Below, one piece after another: positions 35,901 to 49,400 of a stretch of 64,000 nt of DNA (positions within the stretch are counted from its first letter, which is position 1; the number at the start of each line of letters is the position of its first letter). The stretch is from Drosophila pseudoobscura (taxonomy: Eukaryota > Arthropoda > Insecta > Diptera > Drosophilidae): NCBI RefSeq assembly GCF_009870125.1, contig NC_046683.1:56993869-57057868 (forward strand), given 5' to 3'. The notes under the pieces are model-generated. The model did no database searches. It had not been told where the DNA came from and worked only from the letters and a program-made list of their open reading frames with translations. The translations under genes and the position numbers were made by a program.

Positions 35901-38900
35901 CGCTTTTAACAATGCAAACAATTTCACGGATTCTTTTGTGATTCTTCTGCCTTCAGGGGCTCCGATTAGCTCCTTCGCTCGGATGCAAAAATTCCTAGAG
36001 GCCTGACTCATACCAGGCGGAAATTCTAAATGTCTTATTGATACCTCATCACGCGTTACGTATCGGCCATAAGTTTAGATATGTGCACATATATATTTGT
36101 ATTTGTATTTGTGTGTGTGTTGGATGCCACAGCCTCTAATTGCAGGTTATATAAACGAAAAGTGATCTTTTATTTGTCCGTTTCACACCTGTTTAGCTTA
36201 TAAAACGCTTTAATGGGTTTCTCCTATAAATCACACACAGACACACACAAAAAAGAGTCAACTTTGGTGGGGTTCAAACAGAATGGCGGACCCCACACAA
36301 CAAAGCCCCAGAACAAAGAGTAGAACCTCACAAAGAACCCTGGGTAAATGAACCGCTTTAGAGATCCGTTTTCGCTTTTTTTTTCTTCTTTTTTTGGTTT
36401 CCTGATTAGAGATCTTGACAGTTTTGTATAAGTTAGGGAAGTTCCAGAGAGATCTATCAATAAGGCAGATCGGATCACTCCCAGAACTTGCACAATATAT
36501 TGTATAGGGGATGGCAGGATTATCTAGAAGTTTTCCAAAAGGCAATCTACCACCTTTGTTGATTTATTCTAAGATCTGGGAAGATCTATAAATTGTGTCG
36601 ACCTTTAGATGCGTTGCGGAGAAGATTTCTTCTCTGTAATTTATTTAGCTCATGAAGATGCGACTTTCGGTTCTAGCAAGATCTAAGATCTTGAATCTAA
36701 ATTAATCGACAATGATGATCGTTTGTTTTGGGATATCCCCCCCACAAACAAACAAAAATGGACTAGGTTAACCGGATGAATATCGAACATCGTTTTGTTT
36801 TGTAATCCGCTTAGACGGCTACCTGATGCCTGTGCCATGCAAATGTCAATACGGATTCTATTGTATACACTCTTAAGAGATCTCCGCTCTCATTGCGGGC
36901 AGGGATGGAGAGGTGACGTGGTGGTACGGGAGCGGATCAAAGTTTGTGGCGTTCCCAATAGGAACAACATATGTAGTTTTCGTGGGTCTGTTGGAGAACG
37001 TTCTAATCAGACTTCGGAGCAAACCAGCAATAATTTGCCACGCTGTGCTGTCTGTGTCTCTATCTACTCCACTTCTGGCCCACAAATAAGCTCAAGTTTA
37101 AGCCGCTTTTAATGAGGTATGCCCTGGCCTTCTACTGGGGCTTGACTCGCCTCGAGGCGGCGGCGGCAGCGGCGGCCTGAGTCTCGTCTCAGCTGTTTTG
37201 TCTGATAACATTATCGAATACAAAGCACTCCAATCGAACACATACACACATCATGGCATGGGGCATGGGCACTCCGCATACTTGACTCTATTGAAGCTAG
37301 TTTTGTTTGGTATACCCTTCCGAGGGGTAGTTGGGATTTCTTGGATTCGATGTTTTGGCAAAGCACAGCAGGAGACACAGACAGGCCCCTTTCCTGTTCC
37401 CGCTGGCAGAAATAGAACACCACCGAATGATCGATCTGATATGCACTTATTCCAGCGAATTTTATATGAATCCAGATCATATCGTAGAAAAGACACATCT
37501 GCAAGGGTATCTAAATCGTTGTCACCACTCATCCGATTCCTTTCTTGTTGTTTCTTAAATGGTTTTCTGTTTTTTGCTGTTGCTGGTGCTGCCGCTATTG
37601 GTTTTGATGGTGTGTTTCGAACGCTACTTTTGTTGGAGATCGTTTTTTTCGGTGGTGCCTGGCACCGCATCGCATCTTTTAGCATAAATTATACTCTCGA
37701 CTAGATCGATGTATACTATTTAAAGAAAATGAAATGTTTTGCAAATTTTATAGAATTAATCAATGGCATGGCAGAAGAAGAAGTTAAAAACAGTTAAAAC
37801 GGCAGCAGGCCGAGCCGACAGATCTCTTTCACTTTACAGACACAGAGGCACACACACACACACACACAGGAGGAAGAGGAGTGATAGAGAGAGAGAGAGA
37901 GAGAGAGACCGAATTAGTGCAGCTTCTCTGCTTATGGTGAATGATTGATTAGCAAGAGAGAGAGAGAGAGAGTGAGAGCGAGAGAGGGGGAGTGTGTGCT
38001 GGAGAATTTGCATAAAATTGCCAACTGTCAGACATTTCGTCTGCTCGCCGTCTCTCTTTCGCTCTCACCTGGCCCGGGCCATAAGTGTGCCATGTGCCAT
38101 GTCTCGTGTGTCGTCGTCACAGCAGACAAGCCAAGACAAGACAAGACACAGCAGTCTCCGCAGCATTGACAGTCATCAATATTTCGTTATTATTCATTAA
38201 TTCATTCACGACACCTTTTCTGAACTCAAAACCGAACTCTGACTTTGACGGGGCTGTGCCAGCCTGTGGCTCTTCAACTCTATTCTTACCTCTGCGGTGC
38301 CCCTCTTTAACGACTATTGTTGGTTTTTTTTTCTTTTAGTTTTTTAGCCGCATCATGTTCACAGATCAACAGCATTTGCATATGTATGTGTGTGTTTTTG
38401 TGCATTTAATGGCCGCCATTATGTATGTGTGTGTGTGGCGTGGCGTGGCGTGGCTGTGTCTCCCTCTTGTCTGGTGATTTGTGTAAATTTCCTAGTTTCG
38501 AGCATAGAATTGTATGAATTGCCATTTGCATAACCTTCAGCTGTGCAGAATAGAAAGCCATGCCATTGCCATCGAGATGTGAATAAATTTAATTACCTCC
38601 AAATAAGTTCTAGGATCTGCTGCAATCGATTGCCATGTATCGATAGTGTCGCCTTCAGGATTCCTTGTATCGTTTGGATTCAGTGTTGTGCAATGCCTTT
38701 TCTAATACGTTGATCATTCGTGCCCCAATTCGCGGGCAAATCAATCAAAATTTAGACACGACAGTTGGTTGCCAGCTGCTCTGGCTCCCTCCCTGTGTGT
38801 GTTTGTCATGCCCACACGCGTCTGGCTTCCACATCCAGATGTGGTTCTTGGTGGCTTGGCTTGGCTTGGCTCGGCTTGGCTCGTTCTGCCTCACATCCGT

Positions 38901-40481
38901 GTACAATTCAGAGTTTTTTCCAATTGACATCCGCTTCAGTTTCAGCTTTTGACACATTTTTTGTATATGATTTGTGATGAAGATGCAACCCACATTCGGA
39001 GTCGCTGGTGGAGCTTCTGTTGACACGGGCAGCGTGCTGTTGCTGTGTGGCTGCCTTGGCTCCACTGCCCACACAGACGGACGGACAGATGGCGATGGCG
39101 ATGGAGCGTATGCGTCCTTGGTTGAATGCCGCATCGTGAGATTTAAATTAAAGGTTTACCTTAGCCGATGGGGCCACTACACACACATTGTTTCTGCCAC
39201 ATGAGAATCGCTAATTGATTGCACAGTGGTTGTCGAATAATAACTCTGGGCTTTAATTATGCTGCGAGCGGCGGCTGAGCGGGGCCAATGGGAAAGGTGT
39301 TAATATATGTATGTATGTGTGCACCAAGGGGGTGGGGGAGGCGGAGGGGGAGTTATAATTAATTGCCAGCCGTGGCACATAATTCTAGACGCCAGTGTAA
39401 TTGCTTTGAACTTGGCCAGAAGCGGCATAAATCCATCTGCAGGCGGGCAGGCACAGCCATGCCATGCCATGCCATGCAACCTGTCGAACGGCATTCCTTC
39501 GGCAGCCGTCAAGCGTCAACCGGATCCTGTTCGTAAGAACCGCTGTACGTCCTTGAAACTGGCCGTTAAACTAGATTCCCGTTCCAGTTACAGTCCTTGA
39601 GACAAAGGGAGCAGAGCAGCAGCCTCTGGCCCCAAGACTCGGATCTGGTGAAGGGCACAAAACAGATCTTGCAGCTGCGATACAGCAGAGACGTGCCTCT
39701 GCCGCCTGCAGTCGAGTCGAGAGTTATTTATAGAGCATTATTAGCCCATCCAAGGTTGAGTACTGACCAAAGCAAAGAATCTCTGTGCACACAGATCCAA
39801 TCTCTGATCATTAATCTCCATCTCCATCTCCAACTCTGTCTCCATCTCTGTCTCCACAAAAACAAAAACACTCGAAGCAGGGTTACGCAAAGATCTGAAT
39901 GTATACTCCACTTTGTGCCGCATCATTAACCCCCACCCATTCACCGATCTCCAATCTCTTTCGAATTACAGCTCAAGATCCCCTTCAACGTGACATTCGC
40001 TCTGCGTGCCCGCGATCTGGTGGTCAGCATTGGCAAGAAGACCCTAAAGGTGGGCCTCAAGGGCCAGGAGCCGATCATCGATGGCGAGCTCAGCGGCGAG
40101 GTGAAGCAGGAGGAGTCCCTGTGGGTGCTGCAGGACAGCAAAACGGTGCTCATCACCCTGGACAAAATCAACAAGATGAACTGGTGGAACCGTCTGGTCA
40201 CTACCGATCCAGAGATATCCACGCGCAAGATCAATCCAGAGCCATCGAAACTCTCCGACTTGGATGGGGAGACGCGCAGCATGGTCGAGAAGATGATGTT
40301 CGATCAGCGCCAGAAGGAGATGGGTCTGCCCACCAGCGAAGATCGCAAGAAGCAGGATATCCTTGAAAAGTGTGTACTCAAATAATGGTTTAGTTTATTC
40401 TTATTGATGTTTCGTTTGTTCATTCGCAGATTCCGACTGCAGCATCCCGAGATGGACTTTTCCAAGTGCAAATTCAATTAG
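29966..40481 (+). CDS. nudC: NudC, nuclear distribution protein / Hsp90-dynein co-chaperone
   Basis: Coding exons are 29966-30040, 30125-30408, 30477-30678, 39972-40369 and 40430-40481. They total 1011 bases (336 residues) and all junctions keep frame. The N-terminus [19 protein letters not shown] begins the NudC N-terminal helical region, followed by a charged coiled coil ([20 protein letters not shown]) to about residue 125. The CS/p23-like domain begins near residue 180, with [11 protein letters not shown] joined across the long intron to [16 protein letters not shown], then [12 protein letters not shown]. The tail ends [12 protein letters not shown]. Family members stabilise LIS1 and the dynein pathway with Hsp90 and are needed for nuclear migration and mitosis. 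Intron 3 is 9293 bp and contains three coding exons of a minus-strand gene; the last two nudC exons lie in turn inside that gene's intron. Intron 1 (84 bp) is in frame without a stop. Confidence 0.96.
30857..30862 (-). terminator. Candidate poly(A) signal of the interlocked membrane-protein gene
   Basis: TTTATT on the plus strand lies about 350 bases past the stop codon at 31215-31217 and ~180 bases from nudC exon 3. Minus-strand transcription would end inside nudC intron 3. No nearer canonical signal is obvious. Confidence 0.4.
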
Positions 40482-43400
40482 TTGTAATATTCGCATGATT
40501 CACACTCTTGAAATGTGTAAATCTTTCACTATTCCACCACATTTACTGCTTCTACATCTTCAATCCACAACATCTACTGCATCTACTCCTTCCACAAACA
40601 CTCTACATTCTTCTGCAACAAGATCGATTGCTTCTGCTCCTCTTTTCCTTCATTCTTCAAACACACACCCACACAAACACAAACACACACACAAAACTAC
40701 ACCACAACACAACCATCAACAAACGCAGAGAAATAAATAAATATTATGTGTATAACATAAAACATTTATACAACAAAAGAAAAAACCACAAAAAAAAACC
40801 CACAACTTTAAATATTTCCAATATGTTAATAACAATTTGTTTAGTGAAAGCGATACACGAAATTGATCAAAAGGGGCAGGCGAAGGAGCAATCTGCAGTC
40901 AAAAGATTGAGGTAATTATTCAAAATTTACTTCGATTCGATTTTCGAGCTAATTTGTTAACCATTTTCCCCTCCCCCTGGATTATCGTTGGATCGTTGGA
41001 TCTTTCTGGAATTTCCCCACCCATCTGGCCGGGCACTATCGGGTGTGGTCTCGTCTCTGGATTCCCAGTAGTTCTTCTCTGGGTCATTGATCTGATTCAA
41101 TTTGCCGAACTCGTTTCGATCAGTGGCTCATAAATTGTTGGATTGCCTAGGATTCGGATCTGTAAAGTGCTAAGCAATTCTTTAATGGTTTCCCTCCACT
41201 AATTTGTGGCACTAATTTGCTGTCTTGCCTTTGGGGTTCTCGAATGTTTTATTTGCCACGCGCCAGTGTTTTATTGTTTTGCTCTGTTTTCTGATAGAGA
41301 CGAAAGCGTGAGACGAGGGCGTGACACGCACGACACTTAAATGAGAACCTTTCGGCTCCCATTTCTATCGAAAATTTAAATTTTGGAAGATTTAAATCTC
41401 TTCTAATGTGAGTGCCTCAAGTATTACCTTTAAGCATTTATCTTAGTCTTTTTTTTTCGTTGATATTCAGACGTAAATCTATAACAAAAATGTAAGTTCT
41501 TTCTATGAATAAATGTATATTTTGTAAAGAGTTTTGTTTCAATATTTCGCGAGACCATCTCTAGTTCAAAAGCTAAACATCTGACAGACCCCCCGTTTAG
41601 TTGTTAATTCTCGTGGGTCATTAATTAGATAAAACGTATCTCAAGAGTCAGTGTTTAACAAACCGTAGAAACAAAAAAAAGAGTTGGGGGAGTGGAACAA
41701 TGTTTGAAAACCTAAAACTAATTAATGAATGGTTGCTTTTGGGGTGGAGGCCAAAGGAAGATGACTTTGGGGATAAGAAATATCATCATATCATCAGATC
41801 ATCAACGTTTCTACACATCGTATGTGGGTGGGTGACTAGAGGCAGGGCATGTCATGCGATCTTATGCTTTACTTAATTAATTACCAATTAATATCATAAA
41901 TTACTGTCATTTCGGAACAATACAAATTGTGCAAAAAATTATTCGCACTGTGCGACGGGGGGGAGTTCCGTCCTCGGTCCCCGTCCGCTACTAGCCAAGA
42001 GTCCGGAATAAATTGTAACAAATTACTGGTGGAGCGAACAGACACATACACATACCCCAGACAGAACTTGAAGTAGAACCGGATTTCGAGGTTTGAAATG
42101 TGGAATTTTGTTTGTTATAAATTGGAAAGTACAAAATGCTTTCGGTTTATAAAGATACATATATCCGCTTTTCGGTTTTTGCGCGGACCAATTAGAAGAC
42201 CGGTTAAAAAGAAAGAGAAAGAGCGAGAGAGAGAAAGAGACCACTAAAGGGAAAGAGAAAGCCAATATAGAGAGCTATTAAGTAATCCCATAAATTTCCT
42301 GCATTCAAGAACATGAGTCATGTTTCGGAGCCAAGGATAGATAGATTTAGTCTGTGGTTTTGGTTTTTTTTTTAATTGATAAACCTTTCCACGTACAGGG
42401 AACGGCGAGCCCTTGGGGCATAATTACTGCAGAGGGGATCTATAGATAGATAGAGTATTCCTAAAAGTCGAAAGTCTATAAATAACACTCGTACGAGGAG
42501 TATTCAAATCAATTGAACTGTTAAATGACGCACGTGATGAATGCCCGTCTGCGGCTGTCTCCAGCAGCGAAATCAATAAATATTAAATATACACAAGCAA
42601 AAAACAAGAAAGAGCCAGCAATAAAAGCCATAAATAATGAATCCGGGTGCCGGGTTCTTGGGGTTCTCTTCTGTTCTGTGTATGTATTATTATATTATTT
42701 CGACAGCCGCCTCAAATTTTTGGTAATTTCGAGTGTTTCCCACATCTCACAAACACAAATTGCTCCCCGCCTCTGGGGCGTTCGTTCATTCTACTGCTTG
42801 CTGATGCTTGATGCCTGCTGCCTGCTGCCTGCTTGATTGTTTGCTGGTCGCGTGGGTTATTTCTTTTTTTAACATCATCGGTTTTTTTGTTTTTGTTTTC
42901 TGCCGGTAATTGCGGCCCATTTTGTTATTTTTAGCAAAAATTTCTGTCTGGTTTTTGCGTCCAGCCCATTAAGTATAACAGTCGAAAGTCTCTGTCTCAG
43001 GAGAGGTTGAGTGGGGCACGGGTACGAGCACCGATCAGGGCTGATGACTCTATTGTAAAGGCCAGCGTCATGCTGGGTCACGCCCCCTTCCCCATCTCCA
43101 GATCCAGCTTCAGCCCCAGTCCCAGTCCCAATTCCCATCGCATTGTCTCGCCTCATAAATTTGTCTAGACTTCGACTTTGATTCAAACAAAAGATTTAGG
43201 CAACGAACTGGCTTTGAAATTTCATTCCCTGGAAAGTTTTTTCCCTTCATCATATCAGGCAGCTTTTTGTCTGGCATCTCATTTCGAAGGTCAAGCTGCA
43301 GCAGTAGCAGAGCAGCGGCAGCGCAGCAGCAGAGGCAGCGTTAACAGTAAATGACTGGAGGCCAAAAGAGAAGTCGAAAAGAGAGTGAGGGCACTTTTCG

Positions 43401-46400
43401 CTAATGGTACTCCGATTTTCAGCGATTGTTTGTAACACATTGACCCTATATATAATTCTTGGTAAACATTACAAGAGTACAGGATATTCCCTATGGTGTG
43501 TTTGTGTGTTCTCTATAGTGGTCTCGCTCACTCTCCCTCCTTTCGCCATGCTTCTCCGCTTCAACGCTTTGGCTGTCTCTTTGTGTCTATATCGATATGC
43601 ATCTGCAAGTGTAATCATCGATTTTGTATCGTTTTTCAAATTCAAATTTAAATTCAAACATAACCAGGTCGCTCCCGTCATTTCTTCATTTTATACAGGA
43701 ACAATCCATCTGAAAGGGTATCAAAAGCTTCGTCTCCTCAGCTAGCCCTCCTTTCGTGTTTCTGCCGGTACCTCTGGCATTGGGTGTGTGATGGAGGCCC
43801 GAAACCAGACTTGGGCCTCGTCTGTGTGTCACCGTCTTGTCTTGGTCTGCTCTGATCGGCCCCTTCTGCTGCTGGTGATGGCGTCGCTGCCTCTGCAGCT
43901 GCTTGGTGGGCTTGTCACACGACGCCAATGAACTGTGGAGTGGAGGAGTGTGTCTGGGGCCCTGCCATTCGCTGCATGCGGAGATATTCCATGCAAATGT
44001 ATTGGCCTGGCCCAAAAGATGTGCCTGTCTGCACAAGAGATTAATGTCATAGTGTCTCTGGGGCTTATGACCATTCCGTTTGGCATTTCATCAGCCATTC
44101 GGGCAGTCGTTGGTTCCAGGGTTCTAAGTATGGCCTGTCAATATATGGTATAATCGTACATACATATTGTATGTGTATCCGGCTGCGTTCCCGGACCTGG
44201 TGCCTACTTGTTGTCGCCCACTGCTGCTGCTGGTGCTGGTGCTGGCGCTGCTTCTGTTGCAGTTCTTTCTGTGGTTGCCTGCTGCTTGTGGCAGTTGTTG
44301 CCTTCACTTTTTTGGGCTCCCATTGCCTGCAGGAATTTCCAATTAGCTTTTGGCTATCGCACAATTTGTTTGCCTGCTTGCTGGCTGGTGCCTGAATTTT
44401 TGCATTTGCATATCTGGATTGAGCGATTTATCGATGCTATTAGCGCGCGGGTTTTTCGGTGGGATACCAATTTATGGGTACAACTGTTTTGAGAATGGTA
44501 TTTGTACGTATAACAGAACATAAGCTGTTATATGCTCTACAGTTCTCTGCAAAGTGCCTGCTGTTAAGGATTTAAGCCTTGAAATCCTTTGTTCTGAACT
44601 CTATAAAACCACCATTCACCTATTCTACTGCCATTTCGTGTCTAATTTCTTCTGTTTTACATATGTACGAGTATTTATGTATTTCTTGTTGCCAACAGCG
44701 AATTTTTTATGGGACCCCAAACATTCGCTTGGCCATTCCGTCCGGCATCCAGCGTTATACAGCAGCTGTTGCCACCGTTCACCGCTCTCCGATAGTGATC
44801 TATTAATTGGGCATTTTGTTGTTTAGCTTTCGGATTTCGGCTTTGTCTGAATTATGACTAATTTTATGGTATTTAGAGTGCGGGCGACAACACAATTTAT
44901 TAGCCCCCAAAAGTGGCAGAGTGGAAGTGTCTGTCTGTCTGTCTACCTGGGGAATGTTCTGGATGGAATAGCTGTGGCTATGCCTATGCCTTGGGAAAGT
45001 CTTTTTTGGAAAATTGTAACAAGATCTCCTTAAAATACACAGTATTCCCATTGTATGACGCACCTCTGGCCATTCTATTTATTTTTGTAGCCGCCATTTA
45101 ATGGGTGTTATATGAATTTCAATCCATGAATCAGTTTCAGCATCAACTTCCTTTTGGGTTTTGTTTGCTAAAATTAATGATATCAACAAGACGAAAACAA
45201 ACAATTTGTTTGTCCAGCTGGAGATACGATCGTGGGAGGTCGAGAATTATACACAGGCCTTTCGAAAAAAACCAAAAAAAAAACGGGAGGGAAGGGGCCG
45301 GGCCGGACCGGGCCGTTGTTGGATAATCAGAGATTATTAATAATACAAGAGTATCATTTGTTAAACATTTCATCATTTGTTGTTGTTCTTTATGCGGTGC
45401 TCATCATCCGGGAATGTTGTGTGTGTGTGAAAGGCAGATGATGATGCATCGTTGCATAGATCCATATGGCAGTAGATCGGATAATTAGAGAATGATTTCA
45501 CTTGAACAAGCCTCGGCATAGAGGAAGTTCTTATTGGAGATTCCATAAGCAAGAGAAGGCTTGAGACTTGAATTGCATAATTTGATATGCAGAGAGCTGT
45601 GCAGCTCTCCAGGAAGTGCACCATCACTGGGGAATGTAATTTGAAGTGGGGGGCTTCATAAGAAAAACTGAGCAACGAGGAAGTCTTAGAGAGAGATTCG
45701 AGTGGGAAATGTTGAGTGGATTCTTAGCTGGAGGTCGAGAATCAATGGATTCTATGCATCACAGATTTCCTAATAAGTCTTGCCGGATTTTTACTGACTA
45801 TGCTATGGGTGGGCTTAGCTCTCAAATCCTAACGATCCCTAATCTCCATCTCCACCACTATTTTTGGTTTTTTGTTTTTAAATTTAATTGTTTTTTGTTT
45901 TTTATCTTTTCGCTTTACAACTGTCTTTATCTGGGGTCTTACATCAATTCGTTAGCTGTTTTAATTATCATTTACTTTTCATTAGCTAATTAATGGTTAG
46001 GCTTTCGGGCCCTCCCTCCAGTACCCCCGCCCTGCGCCTGTGCCCGCAGTGCACTTGCATAATTATTCACACATTCGTCTGGCTAAATATATAAAACAAA
46101 AAGTCAACACTAAACGACGTGTCATTAAGGCTGACATGGGAAATGCCCGCCTCGATCGGAGTCCGACTTTTGGAGTCGGCAAATATTACATGTATATCAG
46201 CCCACTAAAGAGGGGGCCATACCCATACCCATACCTCTCTCTAGAGATATTTGCATAGTTTTCACCCCTTGTAGTACTTGTACATTAATTTCCATTTACT
46301 TAGACAGTTTCTCTGATTGGAATATCATATGGGGACGGCAGAAAAAGCAAGCACTAAAGTGAGGTTAACTTATTTGCAAAGCAACGCTCTCGCTCTCGCC

Positions 46401-49400
46401 CTCTCTCTCTCGCTCTCGCTCTCAAAGAACAGCTGAGAGGCCGGCCCCACTGTCCGTCACTGTCTGTCTGCCTCCCCTCTTTCCCATCAGCTGCTGCTTA
46501 GCGTGCTCATGCAAATTTGACCTTGACACAATTTCCGTTTCATAACAGAAAAGCAAACAAATGAGCGAGGGAGGAGGCAGAGCAGAGCGCAGAGCAGAGG
46601 GGGCCAGAGTGTGACGGCGGCGACACACATAAAAGAGACAACAACAGAGAGTCGGCAAGGGAGGGGCACCGGGTGCGCAGGTGAGATGGAGACAGAAACC
46701 CGTGTAATAACTCAACCTCAAGTGCGGGCCAACTAAACAACAAAACAAAATCTCCGCTTTTTTGCGGCTTTTGCAGTGAGAGAAATTTAAAAAAAGGCGC
46801 TAGAGATCGATAAGGATCGATTCATGTTAGAAAAGTGCCACAGGATATGCCGCTGTAGTTACAGTCCTCTCGCTCTGGCTGGTATCATACAGCTACTCCT
46901 CCGAATATGCTCATTTGCTGCCTATCGATTGTCTTCTTATCGTTTTTTCAAATTTAAATTCAAATCAGCAGAGATCGGTGTATGTTAGAAGAGCGCCACA
47001 GGATATGGTTCCTATCAAATAGCTACTCCTTCTCATTTCTTTTTCTATGTATCGATTTGCACCCGAATCGATTACTTACCGTTTTTCAAATTCAAATTTG
47101 AATTCAAACTTTTTTTAACACTTGCCTCTTGCAGGTTTTCTACAGATTTTCTCCAAGTGTATGCCGTCGTCGTTACACGTCGCTACATCGCCTGTTGTTC
47201 GCCACCGGCATTCAGCATTCACATGGCCAAAAGTGGCTTACGAAAACGGTTTTTATTTAACAGCCAAGAAGTCAAGTCTGAGAATTGCATGCTCTGAACT
47301 TTGTTTGAAAGCGGCGTTGAAAGGGTGTGTGGGTGCGGGGATTGCACAAGCAGAGATGAGTAGCATGCGATGGGGGGGGGGGAGGAAGACCAGCCTCATT
47401 GGAAATTCTAATAAATCAGTGCAGATGGGAATCCAATCCAAAGCGATCCCAGGCCTGGGTCAGGTCACCGTCACCCGATCGCACGATCAGCGGCGGCGAA
47501 ACCTTTTTGCTGATGGGATCTTGATCAAAGGGGAACTCGCCGACCAATTTTGAGTCATGCTTGGTGCCAAATTGGCTGCTCCGATGGTCCACAAAAAAGT
47601 TAAAGCTATAACCGATCCTCCTCTGAACACAATGAACTTCTAATTAATATCAATTTTGTTGGGCATTGTTTTTGCTTTTCCTTCCAAGCTAAATTCTTAA
47701 TTTCTATTATTAATTAGTTAACACATTTCGCGCATTAATGAAGGAGAGGCAGAACGACTCATCGATGGCACGTGGAAGCGTTTTTTTTTTTTTGTTCTTT
47801 CTTCTTTTTATTACCGCTCCCCCATAAATATGCACATATCTCTATGGCTGCGCCCCCCTTCATGCTGGGATCGAATGGGAATACATTCTTGGCGGACACC
47901 TTGCGACAGGGATTTGCATGGGAAATTAACGGGTGTCGGTATCGTGTGTGGCATGGCATGTGCCATATGCAGATCTCCCTCTCTCGTGAATGGGATCCAA
48001 TTAAAAAGGCTTAAACTTCAGACTGCTTTCAATATTCCCATAAAGCGCTTCAAGTGTGAGGATTATTTGCATCTTTCCGGATCGTTCTTAGATCATTTCC
48101 ACATTTACCTTCTTGGAAATAAGCAGAACAGACTGATCCATCATTTGGATGATATTTATTGTAGATGGCATGGATGTTTTCATCATCGCAGATCGTATCC
48201 CCGCAAGTTTACATCGTGTTTCATCCTCCTGCCTCAAATGATATTTTAATTGATCTTTTTCGAAAGTGAAAAGCCAGAAGAACCGGCAGACGGGTCGTAT
48301 GCGCAATCGAATGAGCGAGTGAGCGAATGCCAATTCCAAATCCGTTTCGGTTTCCAGTCATTATCCGCTTTAAAGATCAGGCCGCACAAAAAAGGAGCCA
48401 GCCTCTTCAAAATGTTTATTTGTGTATCTCGTTACACAATAATAAATTTGTGTGTATTTAGTATACATATATTTTTGTGGATTCGCTACCAAATTGGATG
48501 CTTCATTTCGGCTGCTTCCCCATTCTTATGAGGCTCTGCTTCTGAGGCTCGGAATCTCGTGGGTGTTTTGTGTCGCTGCTTCTGCTTCTGTCTGTCGGCT
48601 GTCGTGTATGATATTGTCAAATCTCAAGTGCCAGATCGACAAAGTGAAGGGAGAAGTGTCTGATCTGGCTCTGACGCTGGCTCTGGCCTGGCTCTGGGAA
48701 TGCGATCAACCTGATTGAGTTTCGACTTCTGGCGACACGTGTCGCACCGAAACTCTTATGGAATTTTCCCCCCCCAAACAAATTTCCCATTGAAACGTCA
48801 TCCAATTTGCTATTAAAGCAAATTGCATGCCTGAACAGAAATTGGCCAACATTTAGCATTTACTTTGGCCTTTTTTTTTCTTTTTTTGTGCACAAGGTTA
48901 TCAAACAGCAAAACAAAATTGAATGCAATTAAAGTTTGCATTGAAGGCAGCCGCCGAAAAAACCAAAACCAAAACCAAAAAATTGTTATGTGTTCTCTTA
49001 AACAATTTTAATAACCGAATGCAATTTCTGTATCTATGTGAGTGTTTGAAGTGTACGAGTATCTCTGTGTCAGTGTGTGTGTGTGTGTGTGTATTTTAAT
49101 TCTTTGGCACGTTTTTGGCTGAACAAAGTGCAATAACATTTAGCAGGGCATAAATTAAAGCTCTTTGACTCTCAACTTGTTACAAAATCAATCTTAACAA
49201 AAGAACAAAGTGGTTTTCGTTTTTTTTTTTTGCGCGGGCATTGAGTTAATTTCTGGTTAAAAAAAAAACCATAAAGTCTGGACTGGTGAGGAAATAGTTT
49301 TTGAAATAAATTCCACTAAATTCTTTAAAGAACCCCCTAGTTATAGCCCCCTACTGTAAATGATTCAGAAAACTTGTTCAACTGTTTTTCCTTTGAAATT

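Larger units (their letters stand above)
32336..39971. other. Main part of nudC intron 3, also inside the first coding intron of the membrane-protein gene
   Basis: About 7.6 kb between exon 2 of the minus-strand gene and nudC exon 4, and so intronic to both. T-rich and GT-rich stretches (32,560-33,530) give a meaningless long open frame. ACCA repeats lie at 35483-35520 and a GCGAC-rich palindrome-like tract near 35,625-35,660. GA tracts lie at 37,885-37,909 and 37,955-37,986, TTGGC repeats near 38,853-38,882, and CTCCAT repeats near 39,815-39,860. No coding exon is supported. Confidence 0.6.
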
